This document shows, piece by piece, positions 11,808-23,876 of a DNA stretch of 64,000 bases (its first letter is position 1; each line of letters begins with the position of its first letter). Source of the stretch: Rhizomucor pusillus (taxonomy: Eukaryota > Mucoromycota > Mucoromycetes > Mucorales > Lichtheimiaceae); contig FWWN02000349.1 in NCBI GenBank assembly GCA_900175165.2, positions 27,584-91,583 on the forward strand. The letters are read 5' to 3'. The translations under genes and the position numbers were made by a program. Under the pieces are notes generated by a model. The model was not told the DNA's origin. It saw only the letters and a list, made by a program, of their open reading frames with translations, and made no database searches.

Positions 11808-14338
11808 TCGTAAAGCATGCCGATTTGGATCATCTTGTCAACAGGAACTCCGTAAAGCGTTTGTCGATTCTCCATGCTGTTTCGTAGAAGCCAGGCATAA
11901 CATTCAATGATGACGCGCTTGATGATAAAAGTCCCGGGCTTGGAGGTAACGTTGACTGTATTTGTAAGGTAGACGATTCGTTGCTCCTTGGCTTTTTGTA
12001 ATTTGTCGGCTCGCTCAAACATTTCATCGGCTCGCAGCAACTCCTCGATGCGGTTTACAACGTATTCGTCGAGTTCGCTCTCAGATGGTGGTAAATCCTT
12101 GTATCCTTGACGCAAGATAATACGATAAGCCGAGCTGTTGGTGTTGTTTGTTGAAACAAAGCTATCATCGAGGAATACTATGCTGCGTTCTTCTGTTGGG
12201 ACGGTTGCGATGTTGACACTTCGACTGTGGCAAAAGATCACGACCGATGGTTCAACTTGCAGCACGCTGCGTAAATGTCTGTATGCTGTAGGGACGTCGA
12301 ATCCAGCTGGATCGAATACGATAAAGATACCATCCCATGGAGACAAGTTGGAAGTAGTAGGTCGCAAAATTACCATCGAATCACCAGACATGTCGATTTC
12401 CTCGCCGCGGACGTCCTGTTTGCGAAGCAAAGTTTCGTACGCCCATTGCTTGATAGTTCCGTAGCGCCAGATACCCATAAGTAAAGATAGGACTAGACCC
12501 ATAGCGATTGTAAACCACGCACCGTTGGGAACCTTGAGAAGCGACGAAGATAAATAAGCGCCGTCGATGAGACCAAAGAAGCAAAAGAAAGCAAGCGAAA
12601 GCAGGATATTCCAGCGCCAGACAATGATGGATACCAGCGTCGTAAAGATGGTCGTGACAAAGGTGCTCATGACCACGCAAGTTCCGTAGGCGTGTCCGAG
12701 AGCGACTGTATTTTGGAATCCTCCGGCAACAGCGACAGTAGCAATCATCAGAAGCCAGTTGGCCTCAGGGATATACACTTGACCTTGAAATTTATGCGAG
12801 GTGTGGACAATTTTGAGCTGAGGGATGTTGGAAAGATTTATCGCCTGGCTGAGAATCGAGAAGCATGCGGAAATCATAGCTTGAGACGCAACAATAGCAG
12901 CCAGTAGAGCCATCACGAAAGCGAACCAAAAAGCTGCAGGAGGGACGGATGCGAAGAAGGCGTTGCTCCATGCGGTACCAGTTGTGTCTTGAACCATGTA
13001 TGCAGCTTGGCCAAGGTAGGCAATCAAAAGGCACTGTATCGAGCATGTTAGATAAGGAGTATATGCGAGGGAATTTAAGTCGACTACTTACAGGATAGGC
13101 GAATCCAAGCCAAGATAAACGCACAGATGAAGCATGAAAATGTCCGAGATCCGCAAATAGTGCCTCGACACCAGTGATCGCAAGCAGAGTACCGCCCATC
13201 ATTTCCCAGCCTTGACGTCCGTGATGAGCGAACCAGTGATAAATCCAGTATGGCGAGAATGCTTGGAAGACAGATGCATCGTAGTAAACGAGGTTGTAAA
13301 CACCACAGGCGAGATTGAGCAAAAGCCAGATGACGACAATGGGTGCAAAGGTAACGGCGATCTTGGTTGTTCCAATAGGTTGAATGGCAAAAATAAGGAT
13401 TAGGATAACCTCAGATATGCCTGTACGCATAGCGTCTGTGATCTGAGGAGCGGCGACTTTAAGACCTTGGATAGCACCGATAACTGTTTTATGCATAAGA
13501 TGTCAGTTGTTGATCGTCATATGACGTTAATGTTTACGAAGAATGCACTTGCCCGTTTGCGCCGGTGTTAGAACACCATCCGCAAGCACCATACAAACAC
13601 CAATGATAGCAAGCAGACTGACCAGGTGCCTCAGGAGATTTGAATTTTCCAGCCAATTCCGGAAACTGCGGTTGATGGATCGTATATCGCCTGTCGGATG
13701 TCTGCTGAATCCGTGCCTGCTCACGCTGTTTGGATTACTCCAACTGATACGTGCCTGCGTAGAAGAGTGTTAGTCTCGGCAGGTTGTGTCATGTAATATT
13801 GCAACTTACGTAGCGAGCAAGTAACGAGTACAGCGCAAATGTGCCACCTTCACCGTTATCGCTCGCAGATAAGACAAAGACACAGTACTTGACAGTGACC
13901 ACCAGCGTCAGAGTCCAAATGATAATTGACAGGGATCCCAAGATATCTTCGCGTGTGGGCGTGGAGGTAAATGTGGAAGAGTATACGTACAATGGGGATG
14001 TTCCTATGTAACAGGATCATCGTCACAATCTGTTGCAGATACAACGGGTTGTCATGATTAATCTCACCAATATCACCGTAAATAACGCCTACTGATTGAT
14101 ACGCCAGATATAACATAATTGATTTGCTAATCACCTATCAATCACAAAAGAAATGATCGTTAGCAGGAGGTAAAGGGCGTATTACTTGAGATAATGGGTA
14201 ACTTGCAGGTCGAGAAGGGATATCGGTGTTCACGAGGACATCCTTCGACTTGCCAGTTTGCACCGAGTTGAACATGGTCTTGTCCTTGTACTTGATAGAA
14301 CTTTCTTGATCAATGTCAACAATATCCTTCTCCTTCAT
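11808..14338 (-). CDS. HAK/KUP-family potassium transporter
   Basis: Role: H+-coupled high-affinity K+ uptake across the plasma membrane. Seen: six exons starting at ATG 14338 (MKEKDI). The KUP signature [17 protein letters not shown] is created by splicing 14134-exon to the next exon. [16 protein letters not shown], about a dozen hydrophobic segments and the hydrophilic C-terminal domain typical of the family follow. The protein ends in GMLYEL, and the length (roughly 760 residues) fits fungal HAK proteins. The intron at 13552-13484 has a GC donor, required by the frame to give LTPAQTVIGAI. An upstream in-frame ATG exists at 14476 but adds an unlikely leader. The 510 bp upstream of 14338 separates it from the lectin gene on the same strand. 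This is a single-gene unit. Confidence 0.92.
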
Positions 14339-14848
14339 GGTATATCTGCTGTGCGTTCTTGGAAAGATATATATACACAACAGGACAATTGAAAAGGTAA
14401 GATAAAAAGCCAAAAAATGGGTGATCGTCATTGCTTTTATAGTATGTGCGTGTGCCGTTGGTTGGCTAGGCTTCATTTATCTTGGCAAGTGCATCCATAC
14501 GCACGCGTACAATACATATCCACAGCTCAAGGTTTCATCAGCACTGTCCAAATGCCTGGATTTCAGATACGGACTTGTTGATCCAGCAAACAGCAAAAAG
14601 TGCGCATCCGGAATAAGGAAGGAGCGCGTCTGTGTCACCGCAAAATGCCTCAAGCGCCAGATCGCGTTGTTGTTGTGGCTGCTTGAGTCGCTTTGCTCCA
14701 TACACTCCCCTGTCTTTGATATCTATACGCTAAAATCGCGCATGATACACAAGCCCTCTATTCATGGAAAAAAAGGAACAAAAGAAAGATATACTCCTGA
14801 CATATACAGATTCGTACACGCAGAAATCACGCATTTATGTTGAGTATC

Positions 14849-15623
14849 TTACAAAGCGTAGCTTGATGTGCTGAATGCATATTCCTCTGATCCATCGTCG
14901 TGGCTCGTTCCAGGCTCGTCGTGTGGTATTAAATCCCATAGTTGGTTCTCGTTGTCGGTGTACTTGCGTTCATACAACAACACGACCGTGCCCTCCTTCT
15001 GCCAGTTGCCCTTTACGAAAAATAATAAATTAATTTAACAATGCAAGCCACAGCTATCTCACTCTGTCTTTCTTAAACTTACTCGGATATCCAACACAAG
15101 GTTCGGATCAACCTGAGGATGTATGAAACCATCTTCTCGGTAGTACCATCGTTGGTTGTGCGCATCCTCGATCATTTTCCGTTTGTACTGGATCATTTGT
15201 TTGTCACTTGTTAGTTCGCCTGGAAAAACAGGAACATCAATACACAGTTCCTTGCATCTTTTAATAGATATCCTTTGCACGCACCTCCAGCAACGTCGAG
15301 TACTTGCGGGGGTAAAACGCAGCAAATGTTAAGAGTCGGTCGAAAATAAACAACGTTCCTTTAGCAAAAGCTTACCCAGTCCAGAGCATTTGTTTATGAT
15401 ATAACCATTGTCGTACATCCACAGCTGATTGTCGTAGTTTTGGGATTTCTTTGGCCACACAACAATCTTAGCAGTCGCCTGGAACAGTTCGTCAGCGCAA
15501 TGGGATTTCAGGAGGAGAAAAGGCGCCCCACGTTACCTTGAGCGAGTCGCCCTGCACATCAAGAACCATCTTGTGTGGGCATCGTGATTGAATGAAGAAC
15601 CAACCAGAGGGGAAGTTACTCAT
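14849..15623 (-). CDS. Ricin B-type (beta-trefoil) lectin domain protein
   Basis: Seen: ATG at 15623 opens MSNFPSGWFFIQS. Later exons give VLDVQGDS, IVVWPKK, DNQLWMYDNGYI, LDVAGG, QRWYYREDGFI and ENQLWDLIP, and a TAA lies at 14849-14851. The QxW/QLW repeats with VLDV loops are the ricin-B beta-trefoil signature. Small introns split the repeats (for example after LKAT's preceding AAG, after SGL, and inside the GGELT segment). No signal peptide is visible, so the protein is probably cytosolic or surface-associated by another route. It is a shorter paralogue of the gene at 62165-63779, sharing several intron positions and the FPSG opening, but without the proline-rich tail. The carbohydrate ligand is unknown. 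About 190 residues. Confidence 0.8.
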
Positions 15624-16098
15624 CTTATGCAGGAACCTCCTTGGTGCGTGTGCGGAAAACTGTCGATATTGACTCGCATTTTCGCCCTTTGAAACTCCAC
15701 ACTGACAGACATCCTGCTATCCTCAGCGCTTAGCACGCAAAAGAATCATATGAACATTGATGTATCTATTTTTTTCTGCTTAATATACCAGAGCAATCCG
15801 AAAGCTTCTTTGCTGCAAGTTTGACGGCATGCGTGAGGGATAAAGAATTACAACTGATATTGCCCCAAATGCAACCATCGAGAATCAAGAAAGACAAGTC
15901 ATTCAATCTAATTATGAATCTCTTACGTGCAAAAAGAAAAGGAAAACGAGAGAAATTTAAAGAAAAGACAATCTGGGAGGATGCAGCAATAGGGTGACGG
16001 TGGTAGAAAAAGAAGAAGAAAAGAAAAAAAACAAGAGACAGAGAGAGTGTGTATATATGTGCGTTTGCGAGGATGGGGGGATGGGGCGGACGAATCTT

Positions 16099-16888
16099 CT
16101 ACAGTATGATACACTTGCCCTTCTTTGATTTGCCTTCGGTTGCTTGGAGCTGTTCTTTGCGTGCCTTGATACTCCTCATGAGCATGGTGTATACTTCTTC
16201 AACGTTTTGCCGAGTCTTGGCTGAAGTCTCCAGATACGGGCATCCCCATTCCTGAGCAAGTTGCTGACCCTCCGCCGACGATACTTTACGCAGGTGAGCT
16301 AAATCCACCTTGTTGCCGACCAAGATGAATGGTATCTAAAAGCAAGCCCCCAGTTATTATTTATCAGTAAAACATCACACGTTTTGCTGCTCCTTTCTCC
16401 TTACCGAGTCGTCGTCCAGGACTCTCAGAATTTGGTCTCGAAATTCCTGCGTGTGCTCAAACGATTCATGCTCACACACTGAAAATACACACAGAAAACC
16501 TTCACCGGATCGATAATAGTTATCGCGGATCTAGAAGATCATCATCACCATCCAGGTTAAATAACTAAAACTGTTATTTTTGGCTTGCCTGCACAACTTA
16601 TGCATACATACCGCGGCATATTCTTCCTGTCCAGCTGTATCGAGGATATCTATCTGACATTCTTGACCATCCAGCATAACCTTCTTGCGATACGCTAAAG
16701 TTAAAGTCAGTGGAGCCACATCTTATTGATGTAAGCGATGAATACGTACAATCTGCCTTTGTTGGATCGTATTCTTCTACAAAGTCGCCGTACATATACT
16801 GCAACGTCAGAGCCGACTTGCCTACACCGCCAGAGCCGACCATAATGACTTTGTGGAGAGGCAGCGTCTGTTTGGACTTTTTGGTCAT
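16099..16888 (-). CDS. Ral-type Ras-family small GTPase
   Basis: Role: membrane-anchored GTP switch; animal Ral proteins control exocyst and membrane traffic. Seen: ATG at 16888 (MTKKSKQ). The P-loop is GSGGVGKS, and the effector region DPTKADSYRKK is formed across an intron. [30 protein letters not shown] and [13 protein letters not shown] follow, and the C-terminus is a CAAX box, CIIL, whose terminal Leu predicts geranylgeranylation. YRKK after the effector loop and RSGEGFL point to Ral rather than Ras or Rap. Four exons with consensus borders. Ascomycete yeasts lack an obvious Ral, so its presence supports an early-diverging fungus. The divergent neighbour at 17658 shares the 770-bp upstream region. 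Confidence 0.9.
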
Positions 16889-17560
16889 GATCAAGTGGTG
16901 TTAATCGGTGGAACTAGAGAGGGAAAAGGAAGGTGGGCAGGAAATTCGGCGATTGGAAGCATCACCTGCTGCTGAAAATTATTGATGGGCTGCTGTTGCT
17001 GGTGCTCAGAAGAGTAGTGTGTGATGATTCAGACAGAAGAGCTGGCAACCCGATCGATCAAGCTTGCTTTTTTTTTCTTCCTTTTGCTGTTGTCAGGGAT
17101 ACCGTATCATAATTTTTTTAATATCCACAGCACCTCTTACACATAGTCATAAATAAGGTATGCTTTTACAGCAATAAAACTCCATATTTGTCTCATAACC
17201 GCATCGATGATTTGCATGGACGTCTCGTAATTCTTTTTTGCATTCTGGGTGCAGGTGCCATCCAGCGTGATTTGGTGATACCACTCGTGGTAGTACGCAG
17301 TTTCAATTGACAACCGATCCACTCTACGAACTTTTCTGACTTGATTGGCTAATATAAGCTTTTGATCCTCAAAACCACCGGCTTTAATATATCCCACACG
17401 CACACCCCACCCACCCCGGTCGTGGATGGCAACGGCGGCCCACAAAGGACGGCAGATTATTGCTGCTGCTGCACGGGAGTGTAGCATCATCGGAGCCAAA
17501 GTGCCAATTTTCAGTTGAGTGTCACACAGGGAGCACAAGAAAAGCTTTTGCTTAAATTAG
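16889..17560. other. Divergent intergenic region between GTPase and wall-protein genes
   Basis: It holds the promoters of two divergent genes. A 133-codon minus-strand frame (17538-17137) has no recognisable motif and is treated as chance. Nothing else was recognised. Confidence 0.4.
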
Positions 17561-17657
17561 TTGCTGGCCCGCGTTATTTATATTCGAACACAAAATCCTT
17601 CCTTCTCTCTCTTCCTTTCTCTTCAATTCTTTCGCTCCTTTCACACTCATTACTACT
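17561..17657 (+). promoter_or_regulatory. Pyrimidine-rich 5' leader of the wall-protein gene
   Basis: A CT-rich tract (about 17598-17650) directly precedes ATG 17658, as is common in strongly expressed fungal genes. An AT-rich TTATTTATA element sits near 17573, about 80 bp upstream of the ATG. Inference only. Confidence 0.4.
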
Positions 17658-18459
17658 ATGAAGTTCTCTCTCACCGCCACTGCTCTTTTGTCCTTTGCTG
17701 CTTCCGCCTTTGCTCAATCCTCTGCTGCCAGCGGTGCTACTCCCAACGCTGGTGTTGCTGTCACTGCTCCTGGCCTTGGTGTAAGTTTTATCACCAATTG
17801 GTACCTAGGAGATGATTCCAGTTTCTAAAAAACCAATTGTAGGCTGTTTGGACTGCCGGCAAGGCCCAGACTGTTGCATGGTAAGGGATCAATTCAGTGT
17901 CTTGACCAATTCCCCCCTACCCTCTCGAGGCAGCTCACTCACACACACATGTACAATAGGACCGTCCAAGACAACTCTGTCCAGACCATCGATTCCATTG
18001 AATTGCGCAACGGTCTCTCTGCCAACTTGCACAAGATTGGCGTTATTGGTACCAACATCCCCGTTGCTCCCGGCTCTTGGACCTGGAACATTCCTTCCAC
18101 CGTCCAGAGCGATGGTTCCTGTAAGTATATTCTATCCCCGAATGCAGCAGCGTATTTTCCCAAATACTAACAATTGTTCTCTCTGATTAGATGTCCTCGT
18201 CCTTAACAGCAACAAGGGCTCTACCTACTCGCCCTACTTTACCATCATGGGCGCCGCCCCCAACTCTAACAGCAGCATGCTTCCCGAACCCACCGCTACC
18301 GGCGCCTCCGGTTCTGCTGGTGCCTCTGGCTCTGGCTCTGGCAGCGGCGCCTCGGCCTCCCAAACCAACTCTGAGAACTCTGCTTCCGCCTTGATGAACT
18401 CGGGCGTTGTTGCCGTTGCCGCCGGTGCTGTTGCCGGTGCTGCTGCTATCCTCTTCTAA
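17658..18459 (+). CDS. Kre9/Knh1-like Ser-Thr-rich GPI-anchored wall protein
   Basis: Seen: four exons (17658-17780, 17843-17880, 17960-18120, 18192-18459). The product starts with a signal peptide (MKFSLTATALLSFAASAFAQ). One beta-sandwich domain typical of Kre9/Knh1 proteins follows, with VWTAGKAQTVAW near its start and SYVLVLNS and YSPYFTIMG near its end. A Ser/Gly/Ala-rich stalk then leads to a hydrophobic tail (VVAVAAGAVAGAAAILF) that fits a GPI-attachment signal. Known: the family is associated with cell-wall beta-glucan assembly or surface coating. It sits beside the Ral GTPase on the opposite strand. Its paralogue at 23877-24514 lacks the GPI tail. The precise function is inferred from family only. 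Confidence 0.85.
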
Positions 18460-18665
18460 GGAAGCTGTGGCTCCTTTCCTTCTTTTCTTTTTCTCTTTTC
18501 TTACCTTAATTTCCTCCGTGTACATTCTAGAACGTAAAGTAATCTCATTACTCCACATTTTTTAACTCTTTTTTTATTTGTCAATTGAGACATAAAGCAT
18601 AACAATTTGTTTATTATGCTGTAAGGAAAATTGGTCCAGCTTATTAGTAGGGGTATCTCTGTTCT

Positions 18666-19561
18666 CTAAGAAGCCAAGTCAGGGTTGAGATCAAGGATCC
18701 AGAACGGATCGCCGCCCTGGTTGGCATCTTCACCACTCGTCGGCCGATCTGACGGCTGCTCTGCCTTGTTACCCCTTTCGTCCATCGAAGCTTCACTTGC
18801 AGAGCTTTCAACTATGCAACATATCGTCGTCAACAATCCAGCTGGGATATTTAAACGAAACCAAAAATATATGTATATATAAAAACTCACATTGTTCTTC
18901 TTGGTTTGGTGGTCGAGATCCGGCATACTGCCAGTACAGCAGTCCTCTTCTCATCCTTTCTTCATCCGGATACGGTTTTTCAAACCCAATCTTCATATCT
19001 CGGCTCATCAAGTCAAAGTTGGGTGGAGCCGATGTGTATTTGGATAACTTTGATGCATACGACAAGATATCCGCAAATTCGACGTTGGCTGGCCCACAGT
19101 GTTAGCGCAAAAACGAACACTTTAGAATAATGAATGATCTTTTTCTTACATTGCTCGGCATACTTGATTTTCTCGAGCTCCTTGGAAGCAACCGCCAGTT
19201 CCTGGTCGAGATCTTCACGCGTCTCGTTCAACTGCTCCACCATGCGAAGAAGTGCTTCCTGGTGCTTTTGGATCTCGTCTTGAACCCGTAAGATCTGCTT
19301 TTGCCGTGCTTGGTGCTCTTCAACTGGACGGTAGTTTCAGCATCCTGCGCATTTCCCTCACGTACATTTTCCTCTCTTACTTCTTGTCAGCGCTGCTTGC
19401 AGCTTGCGATCCGTGTCGCAAATCTGCCGCACAAGCACCTCTGCTTCCTTGTCGTCTGCATTGGCACTTTCTGCAATCGATGTTAACACTTGGAAGTAGC
19501 GATGGATATATGAAGAGTATTCTGTCAGGAGATCGTTGACTTGATCTCGCAAGGACTGCAT
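18666..19561 (-). CDS. MED4: Mediator complex subunit 4
   Basis: Role: subunit of the Mediator middle module, linking activators to RNA polymerase II in the nucleus. Seen: ATG at 19561 (MQSLRDQVNDLL). Long amphipathic helices rich in Glu, Gln and Lys form a predicted coiled coil. The MED4 signature ILSYASKLSKYTSAPP comes next, then PYPDEERMRRGLLYWQ, and an acidic tail ends at 18666. Four exons join with consensus borders, for example AGAA|GTAAGAG and CAAT|GTAAG. At about 230-240 residues the size fits the family. It lies tail-to-head with the Bax-inhibitor gene on the same strand, 226 bp apart. Confidence 0.88.
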
Positions 19562-19787
19562 GGTCGGCCAGAAACAGAGAGCGCTGTGGTACAAAACCAT
19601 CCAAACACAGACAAGAAAAAGCGACCGCAATCTTTAAGACAATGCTTCGGATAAGTCTGCTATGTATACAAATGACTGCAAACAGCTAGTTAACGCAGAT
19701 AATAAAGTGTTGTTCGGTTTATTGGGAAATTAGGAATATCTCCTAGTCGTATAGATTTCCAACAATTGAGCTACAAGATCCTTTTGC

Positions 19788-20807
19788 CTAATCACGCTGA
19801 GTAGCATTCAAGATCTGGAGGATGCGGATAAAGAGGTTGATAATATCCATGTACAGACTGGCAGAGGCCATAATGTAATCTTCAGGCGAATAGCGGTTGA
19901 AGATCAAGTAGGTATCAAAGATAATATAACCTGAAAAGATGATCACGCCACCAATCGCCAGTGCAAGCTGGAACCCTTCAGAGAACGGGAAGAAGAGTTG
20001 AACAAGGGATGCCAAAAGCAGTACACAAATGCCGCCGAATAAGCTGTCGAAGGTTTGGTGGGTTAGAGGTAAACACATGTACGAAAAAAAAAAAGCAACA
20101 CACATGTATACACTTACAAAGGCGCCATTCCACTGAAATCCCATTTAGATTGGAGTGTAAACATGGTCAGTCCAAAGAAGACGCCGAAAGTGATGATGAG
20201 CGCCTGCATTACAATCTTTTGATCATACAGCGTCACTGGGAGCAAAACGTTAATGCGACAAGAAACTCGCAAAATACTTGAATTATTTACCTATGGTACC
20301 CACGAGGTGGGACTCCATCAATGTAAAAAGCGCAAGCAAGCCATAATTCAATGGAGTTGATCGTGCCTTCCACATCAAAGCAAGCAGGACACCGATAGAG
20401 CCGAACATTGAAGTGTACAACAGCCAAGGGCTAGCACAATTGAGTTTACAATGCATCCTTTCTGCAAAAAGAGAGAAATGGACTTACTTTGTCTGGACGT
20501 ATTGCTTCACGGAGGCATTGTACATGTAAATTGCTGACATGACCACAGTTCCAAGAACTTGTGCTGTCAAGATTGAGTAGACCTTCCGTACAAATGCTAA
20601 GGTGTATTTATGTCAGCGGTCTATCCTTCCAATGTCTGCAAAAACAACAATCGTACCCATTCTGACTTCAAGCGGGCTATTAGCAACCGATTCCTTGTAG
20701 AGGTCATCACCGTCGTCGCCACCAAAGAGTGGTTGACGAGCTTCTTCTTCGTATGCTGGAGGAGGAGCCGGATATTGCTGTTGATACTGCTGTGCTCCGT
20801 ATGACAT
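19788..20807 (-). CDS. Bax inhibitor-1 / TMBIM family membrane protein
   Basis: Role: multi-pass ER or Golgi membrane protein linked to Ca2+ leak and cell-death control. Seen: ATG at 20807 starts a Tyr/Gln/Pro-rich cytosolic head (MSYGAQQYQQQYPAPPPAYE). FVRKVYSILTAQVLGT then begins the first membrane segment, and six or seven hydrophobic segments follow. They include the family motif around ALAIGGVIIFSGYIIFDTYL and the end SLYMDIINLFIRILQIL. The Pro/Tyr-rich head and the overall pattern resemble the Lifeguard/GAAP branch (yeast BXI1). Several small introns interrupt it. The 474 bp between 20807 and 21282 form a shared divergent promoter with the SLX9-like gene. Confidence 0.88.
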
Positions 20808-21281
20808 TGATTCAGTGAAAGAAACAAGTGCTGCTGCTTGCTGAGCGGGAATGCGTTGCGAGAAATTTCGGCTTCATGCAGCCCTGCTGCTGCGGTGATG
20901 TTGGCATGACAAATGTCAGATGTTATCTTTGTGTCTCTCGAAGATGCTAGATGAGTGTCTTCCAAAAAAGTTCTCTTCCTCTAACGGCTTTCAGTGGTTT
21001 GATACGTGAAATGATTGTCGTTTCTGAATGATTAACACGTCTTTTTTTTTGCAAAACGCAGAAAGTAGGATATATCAAAGAAGCCTACAGATTCTGAATT
21101 AAAAATGCTAGTCCAATGAGTCAAGCATAGTTTATACATCACCCTGCAACCTTCGGTTACGTTGATCGCAGGATAAGAACTTTTTGTGTACAAGCCCAAT
21201 ATCTTCAGTGGGCATTTTCTGACGATGAAAAACTCAGGCCTTGAACCTTTCTCTTGCCGACGCCCCTCCTCTTTGATAACT

Positions 21282-21888
21282 ATGCCGAAAGCAAAATGCT
21301 CACGAAAATCCAGAACAAACAAAATCCAAGCTGACAAGGTATGAATCTCTGTGCTTTTTGCTGCGTGCACGATTCAACTTACAGATCTAACCATGTTCTT
21401 GCCAAAAAGGTATCGTCAGCACCGGAGATCAGCAAAGATCAGAAAAGAAAGGAACGACACGACGCGTGGCTGGAGAGTAAGGATCGATCGACTTTGTCTG
21501 TAAAAACTGAACGATCGTAATTTAACCTTTATTTACGCCAGAACTCGATCATTCCTACAAGACCAAAAAGAAGCTGCAAAAACAGAAACGCACTCAACTG
21601 GCGGCCGACCTTTCCGATTTCAACGATATCTTGACAGCCATCCAGGACGAGCAGTCTGCAAAGGCAGCCGAGTCAGCAGAAGCAACTAAAGCAGCTCCTG
21701 TCAAATCATCAGACAAGTTTCGGTCAGAGAAAGCAAAGCGACGAGCAGAGTTGGCAGAGATGGGCCGGTTCCAAAAGGTGCTCAAACTTCCGGCTTTCCA
21801 GCAGAACCCGCTGGCTGCTATCCGACAACATGTTCAAAACACCTTTGGCAACAACAACAACAGCAACGCTGCCACTACTTCCTCGTAA
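21282..21888 (+). CDS. SLX9: SLX9-like ribosome biogenesis protein
   Basis: Role: small, basic nucleolar factor in 40S pre-ribosome processing and export. Seen: ATG 21282 opens MPKAKCSRKSRTNK. Exon 2 (ending at 21476) gives VSSAPEISKDQKRKERHDAW, and exon 3 starts at 21542 with a Lys-rich stretch. The diagnostic part is the C-terminus, where RFQKVLKLPAF is followed by NPLAAIRQHVQNTF, as in SLX9/FAM207A. Exon 2's acceptor is not the obvious cttacag (which would put a TAA in frame) but the next AG, after a CTAAC branch site, at the gccaaaaag just before 21412. This first intron is therefore the least certain part. The start is shared with a divergent TMBIM gene. About 150 residues. Confidence 0.65.
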
Positions 21889-22198
21889 CTTAGACAGTTT
21901 ATTTTTCCTCACTCATTCACCCTGCATTGAAAAGCTTTTACTCTACATCCCTGCTTTCTTTTTTCTTTATTTCTTTCTTCGAAACTGGCAATGTAACAGC
22001 CTCAGAAAGATGCTGGTCCCTTTTGGCCGCATATTGTAACAACATTTTTGCATAGTACTACTTGATTTAACAATGACAAGAGGTTCATCATCATCATCAT
22101 CATCCACCAGTCGCGATGTAGAAACAAGTTTTCAATCTCCTTTCCTCTGTTTAAAACTCCAGCCACCACAGAAGCAATGCTCCTTTCTTCTTTCCATC

Positions 22199-23448
22199 AT
22201 GTCAGCAAGATTTACCCGGCCGCTTGTGATAACAGGCACCTTGGAAGGCCAGATCCGTCATCGAAGGAAACTGTCAAAATACTTGTTTTTCATTGATGTG
22301 CTGGTCACAGATACCAATGAAAAGGAGCAAGGTGAGTGTGATATCTATGTACATTTTGCCTTTTAATTCACAATTCGTAAGTACTTTTTCGATGCGACGA
22401 CGGCAGCATGTCCATGGTTGACTTTAAGAACAATTACAAGGAAGCAAAGCTAGGAACATTCATCCGTGCCGAGATCGGTCTGCCAACAGATACGTCCGAG
22501 AATACCGACAAACCATACAAGGTGTGGCAGTCAAATGCACCGCTGGTTGTCGTGAAACCGTACACAGACAAGCAAATGTTCCATGCCGATCCGCCTCTCG
22601 GCAGCCATGGTCCCAAAGATATGCAGCGGCAGTGGGATGGAAGCTCGCGGTCAAAATCCGAACTGTTTTGCAAGTTCTGGATCAACCAGCGGGAATGCGT
22701 GCGACTACCGGACTGCCCGTTTCTTCATCCATCCGAAGAAGAGTACTACGACGCACGGAAGCAATGGATTGACGAACGACTGGCTGCGCGAAAGATCACG
22801 ACTCACAACCCGGATGATCCTCACACGTCCAAAAAATCGCATGCGCAGCGAGCCATGGTGTTTGCACAATGGATTCAACAGACGTACGGTGATGACGTTT
22901 TGCAAAATGGAAAGGGCCTGTTAGATATCGCTGGAGGCAAAGGCGAAGTCTCAATGTTCCTGAGCCACGGATACAATGTACCGTGCACGGTCGTCGAGCC
23001 CGAATTGCGACGGAAACCTCGCCACTGGGTAGGCCGGATACGTAGATTGACAAACAGAATGGTGCGCGGCGAGGATCCTGCCAGCACGACACCCGTATCA
23101 GATGAATGGCCGTTCGAAAGAGAACCTGTATACATGACAACGTATCTGGACGATGCATTTCTCAGAGACCATGCAGATATCATCGACAACTCAGCACTCT
23201 TGATAGGCTTGCACGCCGATCAAGCAACGGAACCTATAGTGGATACGGCGCTGAAACTCGGTAAATCGTTTGCTGTCATACCCTGCTGCGTGTTCTCGAA
23301 TGAATTTCCTGATAGACGACTTTTAAACGGCCAACCTGTTGCGACGACGGAGGATTTCATACAATATTTATGCGAAAAGGATACCCGGATACAGCGTGCA
23401 TTTCTCGGATTTGAAGGGAAGAACGTCGTTGTATATTTAAAAGTTTGA
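22199..23448 (+). CDS. CCCH zinc-finger SAM-dependent methyltransferase with N-terminal OB-like region
   Basis: Seen: exon 1 (22199-22331) and exon 2 (22382-23448) join so that KEQ continues into VLFRCDDGSMSMVDF. The N-terminal ~80 residues resemble an OB-fold (ITGTLEGQIRHRRKLSKYLF). A C-X8-C-X5-C-X3-H zinc finger follows (CKFWINQRECVRLPDCPFLH). A class-I methyltransferase motif (LLDIAGGKGEVSMFL) comes next, then HADQATE and VIPCCVFSNEFP. Known: CCCH fingers and OB folds bind RNA, so an RNA (perhaps tRNA) substrate is likely. The exact substrate is not determinable here. An upstream in-frame ATG at 22073 would add a low-complexity serine tract and is judged less likely. The protein is about 394 residues. 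Confidence 0.75.
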
Positions 23449-23876
23449 TGACCTGTATTTACCCCGCTATTACATATCATGTACAGTCATATATAAATGT
23501 TTCCTAGCATATTTGACCCAATGAACTTTTCACGCCAACGCCTACCCAATTTGGGTGCGTGAGCGAGCCATGGTGTAATTACAATTCAAGCTGGCAATGC
23601 CCTTAAAGAAAAACAACGAGCTAAAGTAATATCAGCACATACCCTTGAAATTACATCTAGATATCCTTTTTTGCGAATAGAAACAGGTCCGCCGCTAAGT
23701 TCCAATGCTACAGATATTGACATGTAGAAAGAAAAAATATATATTACGTGAGTAGCGAAAAAATATGATGACAAGCGCAGATCAACAAAGATGTATGTGC
23801 GTATTTACAAAGGACAGTGAGGGGTTATGTAGTTTACAGTGGCAGTGAAGTCTTGTCACGCTTCTTCTTTTTTTGT

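Noticed and set aside
17137..17538. 133-codon minus-strand frame upstream of the Ral GTPase
   Set aside because: No family motif and no splice partners; it lies in a divergent promoter region.
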